Shown here: piece after piece, positions 1-6,025 of the stretch
Numbering within the stretch: the first letter of the stretch is position 1
Layout of the letters: every line of letters begins with the position of its first letter
Source: Propionibacteriaceae bacterium UBA6238
GTDB taxonomy: Bacteria > Actinomycetota > Actinomycetes > Propionibacteriales > Propionibacteriaceae
Length of the DNA stretch: 29,344 nt
Direction: 5' to 3'
Assembly: GCA_002441465.1 (NCBI GenBank)
Contig: DJWE01000102.1
Coordinates: 1-29,344 of the forward strand
Notes under the pieces: generated by a model
The model's input: only the letters and a program-made list of their open reading frames with translations
Database searches by the model: none
What the model was told of the DNA's origin: nothing
Made by a program: the position numbers and the translations under genes

Positions 1-164
1 GTGGACTTGCCCGAGCCGGACGGGCCGATCACGCACACAACCTCGCCCTCGGTGACAGTGAGGTCGATGCCCTTGAGTACCTCGTTACTGCCGAAACTCT
101 TGTGCAGACCGGTGATCACCACCGGCGCCGCACTGGATTCCAGGTCGGGGAACAGATTGCTCAT
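1..164 (-). CDS. Amino-acid ABC transporter ATP-binding protein, N-terminal part (cut by window edge)
   Basis: This is the first 54 codons of the ATPase that powers a polar amino-acid importer on the inner face of the membrane. The translation starts MSNLFPDLES and reaches a complete Walker A loop (GPSGSGKST) just as the window ends, so signature, Walker B and H-loop cannot be checked. The ATG (164-162) overlaps the TGA of the upstream permease as ATGA, implying translational coupling. With the permease and binding protein it forms a GlnH-GlnP-GlnQ type operon. The family call is firm from the Walker A context and the neighbours. The exact amino acid transported is not readable. Confidence 0.9.
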   Translation of the reverse strand, partial: MSNLFPDLESSAAPVVITGLHKSFGSNEVLKGIDLTVTEGEVVCVIGPSGSGKS

Positions 165-964
165 CGCTTGGGGTCCAGCTTCTTCTCGAGCAAGCCGACC
201 AAGTAGGTCAGCGGCAGTGTCACGACCAGGTACGCGACCGAAACCATGAACAGCGGGGTGGGGCTACCGGTGGTGCTCAGCGCGTCGCGACCGAAGGTGG
301 TCAGCTCCTTCTCGAAGACGCCCAGGCCGACGATGTAGACCAGCGAGCTGTCCTTGAGCAGCATCACAAGCTCGTTGGTCACTGGCGGGATCACGATCCG
401 GAAGGCCTGCGGAAGGACGACCCAGAACATTGTCTGGCCCGATCCCATACCCAGGGACCTGGCCGCTTCCAACTGACCCGAGGGAACCGCCTGAATGCCG
501 GCCCGGATAATCTCTGCACCGTAGGCGGCGGTCACCAGGGTCAGGCCCAGAACTGCGGCCCCGAGTCGTCCACCGGGGAACTTGAAGCCCTCGAACGCGA
601 TCGGGATGACGAACGCTGCCCCGAAGATCGTGAGCAGGGCGGGGATGCCTCGGAAGAACTCGATGAAGGCGACGGCGAACCAGCCCAAGGGCCCACCGGC
701 CAGTTTGAGTACCGCCAACACAACCGCGAACAACATGCCGAGGACGAAGCTGACCAAGGTGATCCACAGCGTGTTCTTCAGCGCAACCGTGATGATCTCG
801 GGCCACATCTTGGCCGCGACCTCGAGGTTGAAGAACTGGCGGCCGATGGTCGGCCAGTCGGCCGAGAACGCGAGGGCCGCCAGAATGATCACCCCGATGG
901 CATACGACGTGAAGCGCCCGGCCCGATCTCTGACGGTCGGCCGCATGTACGGGATGATGCTCAA
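161..964 (-). CDS. Polar amino-acid ABC transporter permease (HisM/GlnP family)
   Basis: This 267-residue membrane permease of the His/Glu/Gln/Arg family forms the channel of an amino-acid importer. Hydrophobic segments lie near residues 20-35, 60-85, 95-120, 130-150, 195-215 and 240-260. The cytoplasmic EAA loop that docks the ATPase is visible at about residues 165-190 (EAARSLGMGSGQTMFWVVLPQA). The chosen start is TTG at 964, because AGGAGG lies five to six bases upstream (about 969-974). The later ATG at residue 7 has no such site. The stop overlaps the ATPase start by four bases. The permease lies 60 bases downstream of the binding-protein gene, with a 10-bp hairpin between them. Confidence 0.93.
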   Translation of the reverse strand: MSIIPYMRPTVRDRAGRFTSYAIGVIILAALAFSADWPTIGRQFFNLEVAAKMWPEIITVALKNTLWITLVSFVLGMLFAVVLAVLKLAGGPLGWFAVAFIEFFRGIPALLTIFGAAFVIPIAFEGFKFPGGRLGAAVLGLTLVTAAYGAEIIRAGIQAVPSGQLEAARSLGMGSGQTMFWVVLPQAFRIVIPPVTNELVMLLKDSSLVYIVGLGVFEKELTTFGRDALSTTGSPTPLFMVSVAYLVVTLPLTYLVGLLEKKLDPKR

Positions 965-988
965 GAGGTCCTCCTGAAGTGGTTCATG

Positions 989-1017
989 GCCGGGTCGGCG
1001 CCGTGCACCGACCCGGC
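989..1017 (-). terminator. Intra-operon hairpin between binding protein and permease genes
   Basis: A perfect 10-bp inverted repeat (GCCGGGTCGG at 989-998, CCGACCCGGC at 1008-1017) with a 9-base loop fills the short gap after the binding-protein stop. There is no U-run. In many ABC importers such a structure reduces read-through or protects the upstream mRNA, so the binding protein is made in excess. That role is inferred here from position. Confidence 0.5.
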
Positions 1018-1024
1018 AGACCGG

Positions 1025-1852
1025 TCAGCCGAAGTACTTCTTGTACAAGGTGTCGTAGGAGCCGTCGGCGCGCATGGACGTCAACTGCTCGTTCACCGCG
1101 GCCAGGAGCGCCGGCTTCTTGCCCTTGGCGAAGGCGAAGCCGTACTGCTCGTTGGTGTTGTAGGTCTCCACGATCTTGTAGCTGGCATCCGCGACCTCGT
1201 GGGTGTGGTTCACCGGCTGATCCTGCAGGATGCCGTCGATCTGTCCGGCCTGGATGGCGGGCCACAACTCACCGTCGGAGGGGAAGTCGACAACCGTCGC
1301 CCCGGACGGAGCGTTCTTCGTGGCGTAGCTCTTGCCGGTGCTGCCCTTCTGGACGCCGAGGGTCTTGCCAGCCATACCCGCGAGGTTGGTGATGCCCGAG
1401 TCGGTCTTCACCAGCAGGGACTGCAAGGAGTCGTAGTAGGGCTCGGAGAAGTCGAGATTCTGCTTGCGCTCATCGGTGATCGTCATCGCGGATGCGGCCA
1501 CGTCGCACTGATTGGCAACCAGCACCGTGCCGGACTGCAGCGCGTCGAAGTCGGAATCGATGACAGTCAGGGTGAGGCCGAGATTCTTCGCGACCGCGCC
1601 CATCACCTCGATGTCGAAGCCGCTGTAGCCGCTCGGCGAGCTCGCGTCCTCGATCTCGAACGGAGCGTAGGGAACATCGGAGCAGACCGTAAGGGTGCCC
1701 GCGGTAACCAAACCGTAGTCGACGGCCGGAGCGGACGACGCGTCCGACGCCGGGGCGCTGGACGGAGCTGCCGGGGTGCTGGTGCAGGCGGTCAGCGTGA
1801 GAGCGAAGGCGGCCACCGTTGCCGCCAGGGTCAATGTCTTCTTGACGAGCAT
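1025..1852 (-). CDS. Amino-acid ABC transporter substrate-binding lipoprotein (SBP_bac_3)
   Basis: This 275-residue extracytoplasmic solute-binding protein is first in the importer operon. The N-terminus is a lipoprotein signal: KK at residues 4-5, a hydrophobic stretch, and lipobox LTAC with Cys23 as the lipidation site. A Ser/Ala/Pro-rich linker follows. The mature part has family-3 hallmarks: the entry strand LTVCSDVPYAPFE, GFDIEVMGAVAKNLG, and the region CDVAASAMTITDERKQNLDFSEPYYDS. This family binds polar amino acids such as Glu, Gln, Asp or Arg; which one cannot be told. The Shine-Dalgarno is weak. The start was chosen because it gives a complete signal peptide. Confidence 0.93.
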   Translation of the reverse strand: MLVKKTLTLAATVAAFALTLTACTSTPAAPSSAPASDASSAPAVDYGLVTAGTLTVCSDVPYAPFEIEDASSPSGYSGFDIEVMGAVAKNLGLTLTVIDSDFDALQSGTVLVANQCDVAASAMTITDERKQNLDFSEPYYDSLQSLLVKTDSGITNLAGMAGKTLGVQKGSTGKSYATKNAPSGATVVDFPSDGELWPAIQAGQIDGILQDQPVNHTHEVADASYKIVETYNTNEQYGFAFAKGKKPALLAAVNEQLTSMRADGSYDTLYKKYFG

Positions 1853-1909
1853 GTCGTGGAACTACTTTCTCGAAAGCGGACTTCCCCCAGGGGTGCGGAA
1901 CGTGTAGTG

Positions 1910-1915
1910 ACATTA
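1910..1915 (-). promoter_or_regulatory. Possible -10 box for the amino-acid importer operon
   Basis: TAATGT reads on the minus strand 58 bases upstream of the binding-protein ATG, in the only non-coding gap before the operon (1853-1937). No convincing -35 is seen, so this is a weak call based on position and the TAnnnT pattern. Confidence 0.3.
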
Positions 1916-1937
1916 CCCATTCCATATGAAGGTGGCG

Positions 1938-3140
1938 TTACAGTACCGGCTCAGCATCACGCGAGCGGGCGTCCCGCCTTCTGAATCCCCGCGCCGCGCC
2001 CGAGGTCACCCCTCGCACCACAAGCCCCGCCGCGAGGGCCCAGAACGCCGCACCGACCCCGAGCACGCTGACTCCCGAGGCCGCCACCAGGAAGGTCACC
2101 ACTACGGACTCTCGACCCTCGGCCGGCGCCAGAGCACCTGCCAGCGAGGCGCCGAGCGTACCGAGCAGCGCTACCCCTGCCGCGGCCTGCAGCAGCCCGG
2201 GCGGCCCGGCGAACACGAGCGCCGTGATGGTCGCCGTCACCCCACCGAAGCCCAGATAGCCGACACCCGCGACGACGGCTGCCCGCCAGCGCCCCGAAGG
2301 GTCGTCACCCGCGTCCGGCGAAGCGGCCAGCGCGGCGCTGATCGCGGCGTAGTTGATCGCGTGGCCACCGAACGGCGCGCCGATGATCGTGCCCAGTCCC
2401 GTCAGAGTCAGCGCCGACCGCCACGGTGCTCGGTAGCCGAAGCTGGCCAGCACCGCGACCCCTGGGATGTTCTGTGAGGCCATGGTGACCAGCCACAGCG
2501 GGACGGCGAGGCCGATGGCCGCCGACCAGGACGGCGCCGGCATCGTGAACGCCAGCGCGGCGCCCGGCGCAGGCAGCGTGTCCAGTCCCGGCCCGAGCGC
2601 GACCGCAACAACCGCGATCACCAGAGCCAACCCGACGCTGGTCGCGGCCGCCCAGCGCGGCTTCCAGGCCAGCATCACCAGCCAGGTGACCAGCACGGGC
2701 GCAATCACCGTGGGCGCCTTCAGCACGGACTGGACCGGAACCAGGCAGATCGGCACCAGCACCCCGGCCAGCATGGCCTGGGCGAGCTGGGTGGGGATCC
2801 TGGCCACCAGGCGTCCCAGCGAGGGCACCAGGCCGGTGATCACGAGCAGTGCGCCGGTGACGACGAAAGCGAAGACCGCTGCCGGCCAGCCGCCCTCGGG
2901 GACTCCGGCAGAGGCCAGCAGGGCAGCGCCGGGGGTCGACCAGGCAATGGTGATCGGCATTCGGTAGCGCCACGCCATGCCGATGGTGGCTACGCCCATG
3001 GTGAGACAGAGCACGGCCAGGCCCGACGCCGCCTGCACCGGCGTCGCCCCGACCGACTGGAGCCCGGTCAGCACCACCGCGAACGCTCCGGTGTAGCCCA
3101 CAACCGTCGTGACCACACCCGCGACCACTGCCCTGCGCAT
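1938..3140 (-). CDS. BenE-family transporter (benzoate/H+ symporter-like)
   Basis: This 400-residue inner-membrane transporter has about a dozen hydrophobic segments and matches the BenE family of benzoate:proton symporters. Recognisable parts are the N-terminal segment YTGAFAVVLTGLQ, ITIAWSTPGAALL, GVLVPICLVPV, the conserved TMASQNIPGVAVL and the GAPFGGHAINYAAI region. An in-frame extension to 3221 exists, but the ATG at 3140 is preferred. It follows a GGGGGA ribosome site and begins directly at the first helix, and the longer form would run through the operator repeats. It is divergent from the XRE-cupin gene, which probably controls it. No aromatic-degradation genes are adjacent, so the actual substrate is uncertain. 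Confidence 0.88.
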   Translation of the reverse strand: MRRAVVAGVVTTVVGYTGAFAVVLTGLQSVGATPVQAASGLAVLCLTMGVATIGMAWRYRMPITIAWSTPGAALLASAGVPEGGWPAAVFAFVVTGALLVITGLVPSLGRLVARIPTQLAQAMLAGVLVPICLVPVQSVLKAPTVIAPVLVTWLVMLAWKPRWAAATSVGLALVIAVVAVALGPGLDTLPAPGAALAFTMPAPSWSAAIGLAVPLWLVTMASQNIPGVAVLASFGYRAPWRSALTLTGLGTIIGAPFGGHAINYAAISAALAASPDAGDDPSGRWRAAVVAGVGYLGFGGVTATITALVFAGPPGLLQAAAGVALLGTLGASLAGALAPAEGRESVVVTFLVAASGVSVLGVGAAFWALAAGLVVRGVTSGAARGFRRRDARSRDAEPVL

Positions 3141-3150
3141 CCGATCCCCC

Positions 3151-3182
3151 GTTCCGTATACAGAACGTTCCGTATACAGAAC
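3151..3182. promoter_or_regulatory. Tandem duplicated 16-bp operator in the divergent BenE / XRE-cupin promoter
   Basis: Two identical 16-bp units, GTTCCGTATACAGAAC at 3151-3166 and 3167-3182, abut exactly. Each is a near-perfect palindrome: GTTC and GAAC arms around a GTATAC core, with one mismatched pair. The pair lies between the BenE start and the regulator start. The second copy covers the -35 region of the regulator's promoter. This is the expected arrangement for an operator bound by the adjacent XRE-cupin protein (inferred). Confidence 0.75.
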
Positions 3183-3189
3183 GGTAAGG

Positions 3190-3195
3190 TAGTCT
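3190..3195 (+). promoter_or_regulatory. -10 box of a probable leaderless promoter for the XRE-cupin gene
   Basis: TAGTCT ends six bases before the GTG start, placing the transcription start at or next to the start codon. A similar TAAGGT overlaps it five bases upstream. The -35 area falls inside the second operator copy, so a bound repressor would occlude it. Confidence 0.5.
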
Positions 3196-3201
3196 GAGAG
3201 C

Positions 3202-3732
3202 GTGTCGCAAGCCAGTATCAACTCGGCCCTCGGACGGCGTGTTCGCGAACTGCGCCACTCGCGAGGACTCTCCCTCTCCGGCCTCGCCGCAGCGGCTGGA
3301 GTCGGAAAGGGTTCCCTGTCCGAACTCGAGGCCGGGGAGCGAAATCCGACGTTGGCTACGCTCTACGCCCTCGCAGGCCCGCTGGAGGTGCCGATCTCCG
3401 CGCTGGTCGGAGAACAGGTCGGCACCAGCATCGTCGCCGGCGGACTGGCCCACCACTTGATCGACCTGCGGCGCAGCGAGCAGTCGGTCCGAGAGACCTT
3501 CCGCATCGAGGGGGACGCCGATGCCCACCGGCACTCCCCCGCCCACGGCCCCGGGGTGAGCGAACACATCGTGGTCACCCGCGGCCGGATGCTGGCCGGC
3601 CCCGTGGGAGCCGAACGGGAGGCAGGGCCCGGCGAGGTGCTCAGCTGGGTCAGCAACAGTGAACACAGCTACCGGGTGATCGAGGCCCCCTTCGAGGCCA
3701 TCCTGGTGATTCTCACTCCGATCAATCCGTGA
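3202..3732 (+). CDS. XRE-family transcriptional regulator with C-terminal cupin domain
   Basis: This 176-residue DNA-binding regulator has an XRE/Cro-type helix-turn-helix at residues 8-64 (VRELRHSRGLSLSGLAAAAG, then KGSLSELEAGERNPTLATLYALA). A small cupin beta-barrel follows at about 90-172, with SEHIVVTRGRMLAGPV and PGEVLSWVSNSEHSYRV. Such fusions usually sense a small molecule through the cupin and repress a neighbouring transport or catabolic gene. The GTG start at 3202 is supported by the -10 box six bases upstream. The gene is divergent from the BenE transporter across paired operators, so control of that transporter and autoregulation are likely. Its 3' end overlaps the convergent glycosylase gene by 11 bases. 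The ligand is unknown. Confidence 0.9.
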   Translation: MSQASINSALGRRVRELRHSRGLSLSGLAAAAGVGKGSLSELEAGERNPTLATLYALAGPLEVPISALVGEQVGTSIVAGGLAHHLIDLRRSEQSVRETFRIEGDADAHRHSPAHGPGVSEHIVVTRGRMLAGPVGAEREAGPGEVLSWVSNSEHSYRVIEAPFEAILVILTPINP

Positions 3733-4921
3733 TCGCGGCGAGGTCGGACGCCAGGTCGCCTCGGTCGGCGACGGCCACGTCGTCCAGCCCGAGCCAGTCG
3801 GCCATCCGGCGCAGCTCCGCAGCCAGCCGGACGGCGGTCTCCGCCAACGGCGCGCCGTCCTCCAGCCAGGCCGACTGGACCCTCAGCAGGCCCGCCTTGC
3901 GGTCGGCCTTGAGGTCGACCCGTGCGGCGATGAGGTCGTCCATCACGAACAGGTACACGTAATAGCCGTGCACGCGATCGGCTTTCGGGGTGTAGAGCCC
4001 GATTCGGTAGTGGACGCCGAAAGCTTCCAGCAGCCGCTTGCGATCGAAGACGAGCGTGTCGAATGGGGCGACCAACGCGTCCCCATGCACCCGGCGCGGA
4101 CGCGCGGACGCGGTCCACAGATAGGCAGGCGAACGCCACCCCTTCACCGTGACCGGTTCCACCTCCCCGGTGGACACCAGCACCTCCAGCGCAGCCCGCG
4201 TCCGAGCCCGGTCGGTGTAGAAGTACTCGGCCAGCCATGGTTCGGCGAAGACCCCCAGCGCCTCAGCCGCGCGGCGGGCCAGCACCAGCCGCGCCTCTTC
4301 CTCGCTCGGCGTGGGCATCGCGAGGACGTGCTTCGGCAGCACCCGCTCGGGCAGGTCGTAGCGCCGCTCGAACTGAGTGTTGCGTCCGGCGCTGGTCAGC
4401 TCACCGGTGTAGAACAGCCACTCCAGCGCAGACTTCACCGACGACCAGTTCCACCAACTACCCGGAGTGCGCTGCTCGTCGTGCTCGACCTGACGCGCAG
4501 TGAGCGGGCCCCGCTCGGCCACCTGACCCATGACCTTGTCGAGCAGGCCCGGGTGCTCGGAGAGCACCCGCTGCATCGCGGTCCACGGACGCTCACGATG
4601 CCCTTCGGCTCGCCACCGCAGCGCCGGCTGCAGGTTCACGTCGATCAGGCAGGCCGCGTGCCCCCAGAACTCGTAGACCCGTCGCGGCGCTGCGTTCCCC
4701 GCCCGGTCGAGCAGGCCGCGGTCGTAGGGCCCGAGCCGGGCGAACAACGGCATGTAGTGAGCCCGCACGCACACATTGACCGAGTCGATCTGGAGCTGAC
4801 CGAGCCGGCTCACCACCGGCTGTACCTGGCGCATCGTGACCGGAAGGTCGCGCCGACGCCCGAATCCTTGCGCGACGAGCATGGTGCGGCGAGCCTGGGC
4901 GGCAGTCAACGATGCGGTCAC
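3722..4921 (-). CDS. YcaQ/AlkX-type DNA glycosylase family protein (HTH_42 winged helix)
   Basis: This 399-residue protein belongs to the YcaQ (AlkX) / AlkZ superfamily, whose studied members unhook DNA interstrand crosslinks or excise bulky alkylated bases. The opening LTAAQARRTMLVAQGF and the following RLGQLQIDSVNV are typical. The catalytic Gln-x-Gln motif is present as Q42-L-Q44. Later conserved parts are YEFWGHAACLID, WNWSSVKSALEWLFYTGE, and the C-terminal LVAPFDTLVFDRKRLLEAFG with YTPKADRVHGYYVYLF. The GTG start is supported by TAGGCT ending seven bases upstream, as for a leaderless mRNA. It is a single gene with no repair partner adjacent. The family assignment is firm; the exact lesion is not known. 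Confidence 0.9.
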   Translation of the reverse strand: MTASLTAAQARRTMLVAQGFGRRRDLPVTMRQVQPVVSRLGQLQIDSVNVCVRAHYMPLFARLGPYDRGLLDRAGNAAPRRVYEFWGHAACLIDVNLQPALRWRAEGHRERPWTAMQRVLSEHPGLLDKVMGQVAERGPLTARQVEHDEQRTPGSWWNWSSVKSALEWLFYTGELTSAGRNTQFERRYDLPERVLPKHVLAMPTPSEEEARLVLARRAAEALGVFAEPWLAEYFYTDRARTRAALEVLVSTGEVEPVTVKGWRSPAYLWTASARPRRVHGDALVAPFDTLVFDRKRLLEAFGVHYRIGLYTPKADRVHGYYVYLFVMDDLIAARVDLKADRKAGLLRVQSAWLEDGAPLAETAVRLAAELRRMADWLGLDDVAVADRGDLASDLAAITD

Positions 4922-4928
4922 GGCCGGC

Positions 4929-4934
4929 AGCCTA
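4929..4934 (-). promoter_or_regulatory. -10 box of a probable leaderless promoter for the glycosylase gene
   Basis: TAGGCT on the minus strand is followed by seven bases and then the GTG start at 4921. No Shine-Dalgarno sequence is present, consistent with transcription starting at the start codon. Confidence 0.5.
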
Positions 4935-4964
4935 GCGACGGTCGCTGACAGTCAACTCACCGGG

Positions 4965-5031
4965 CGAACGCCGCCAGCTGGTCGAACGCTGTCCCGCGAG
5001 GACGAGCGTTCGACCAGCTGCCGCACGTTCG
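4965..5031 (-). terminator. Large compound hairpin downstream of hpf
   Basis: The core is a perfect 16-bp stem, CAGCTGGTCGAACGCT at 4975-4990 with AGCGTTCGACCAGCTG at 5005-5020. The inner loop forms four more pairs (GTCC/GGAC) after one bulge. An outer CGAACG/CGTTCG pair adds six base pairs beyond a small internal loop. It begins 10 bases after the hpf stop and lies before the glycosylase promoter. There is no U-tract, so termination is inferred from stability and position. Confidence 0.65.
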
Positions 5032-5040
5032 GCGGAACAC

Positions 5041-5670
5041 TCAGGCAGTCGCCTCCTCCGCGGCGTCCAGGTTGAGGTGAATCACGCCGTAGTCGTAGGC
5101 CTTGCGACGGTAGACCGCGCTCGGGGCACCGGTCTCGGCGTCCACGTACAGGAAGAAGTCGTGACCCACCAGTTCCATCTCGTCCAGCGCCTGGGCGAGG
5201 GTGAGCGGGACCGCAGCGAAGTACTTCTCGCGCACCACCAGCGGGCCGTCCCCCTGGATCTCGAGACCGGCGATCTTGCGGATCTCCGGACGCACCTCGT
5301 CGGTGCTCTCGCCGGCACCGCGCACCAACTCGCCCTCGGCGAGGCTGATGTTCTCGCGCAGGCCTCGGTGGGTCTTGCGCCGGTCGGAGGCGCGCCGCAG
5401 TTGCGACTTGAGCCGATCCAGCGCGTGATCGAAAGCAACCGTCTTGTCATCGGCGGACGCCTCGGCGCGCACCACGGGGCCACGACTGCGCAGCGTGATC
5501 TCGACGCGAGTGGACTGGTCGGGCTGGCGCTTGTGGCCGTAGGCAGACACCTGCACTTCTACTCGGATCACCCGGTCCTTCAGCTTTTCGATCGAGGCGA
5601 TCTTCTCCTCGACCCGCGTCCGGAACTCATCGGGGATCTGGCAGTGCCGGCCAGTCACCAGGACGTCCAT
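5041..5670 (-). CDS. hpf: Ribosome hibernation promoting factor, long form (HPF/RaiA)
   Basis: This 209-residue cytoplasmic protein binds idle 70S ribosomes and drives their pairing into inactive 100S dimers. The N-terminal S30AE domain (about 1-105) begins MDVLVTGRHCQIPDEFR and ends in the basic helix FDHALDRLKSQLRRASDRRK. A variable linker follows. The C-terminal dimerisation domain (about 148-205) carries VREKYFAAVPLTLAQALDEMELVGHDFFLY and VYRRKAYDYGVIHL, so this is the long form. The ATG is preceded by a strong AAGGAGG at proper spacing. In many actinobacteria hpf follows comFC and precedes secA; here it is separated from comFC by amt-glnK and followed by the glycosylase gene. Confidence 0.96.
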   Translation of the reverse strand: MDVLVTGRHCQIPDEFRTRVEEKIASIEKLKDRVIRVEVQVSAYGHKRQPDQSTRVEITLRSRGPVVRAEASADDKTVAFDHALDRLKSQLRRASDRRKTHRGLRENISLAEGELVRGAGESTDEVRPEIRKIAGLEIQGDGPLVVREKYFAAVPLTLAQALDEMELVGHDFFLYVDAETGAPSAVYRRKAYDYGVIHLNLDAAEEATA

Positions 5671-5783
5671 GTCTACCTCCTTGATCGGTGCAGCAAACCG
5701 TTACCGGCTTGCATCAACAGCGCAGGCACCCGCCCGGCTCCCAACCCCGGAAGGCTGGTTACTGGCCTTGGTGCCATATCCCC

Positions 5784-5812
5784 AAAGTAGTCCGGGCATT
5801 GGCACTTTGCCA
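5784..5812 (-). promoter_or_regulatory. Candidate hpf promoter overlapping a small palindrome
   Basis: On the minus strand TGGCAA (5812-5807) and TACTTT (5789-5784) are separated by 17 bases, a plausible -35/-10 pair. The -35 lies in the palindrome TGGCA-CTT-TGCCA (5800-5812), which could be an operator. The leader would be about 110 bases. Confidence is limited, as the -35 matches the consensus poorly. Confidence 0.35.
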
Positions 5813-5954
5813 GCAGCTCGCTCCGTGTTCTTCCTGTGCCCCGGACGCCGGCGCACCGGACACTCGCTCGGATCGTCGCCACCCCGCGATCCTGGACCGG
5901 CGCTCGGCCGGTCGATCCATTGCGCAGGCGGCTCCGCGGCCTCGCAACCAGTCT

Positions 5955-6002
5955 GTAACACGAGCTAACCGGTCCGTAACACTGGGCGAATCGGGACGTA
6001 AC
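5955..6002 (+). promoter_or_regulatory. GlnR-like half-site array upstream of amt
   Basis: Four TAAC elements at 5956, 5966, 5977 and 5999, plus a degenerate GAAT at 5988, recur every 10-11 bases. Three of them sit in full GTAAC words at 5955, 5976 and 5998. Actinobacterial GlnR binds GTnAC-n6-GAAAC repeats with the same 11-base phasing, and amt-glnK is its classic target. The a-sites match well, the b-sites poorly. No glnR gene is in the window, so the regulator is inferred. Confidence 0.55.
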
Positions 6003-6025
6003 AGCCCTCCGACACCCTGTTGGCC

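Larger units (their letters stand above)
5671..6025. other. Divergent intergenic region between hpf and amt
   Basis: This 355-base gap holds no convincing gene. On the hpf side it contains the AAGGAGG ribosome site and a candidate promoter around 5784-5812. On the amt side, 5955-6002 holds phased TAAC half-sites. Apart from these I see no RNA gene or repeat. Short open frames crossing it lack ribosome sites. Confidence 0.6.

Noticed and set aside
5671..6025. Riboswitch or small RNA upstream of amt or hpf
   Set aside because: No known riboswitch core could be recognised. The only ordered signals are the phased half-sites and a small palindrome.
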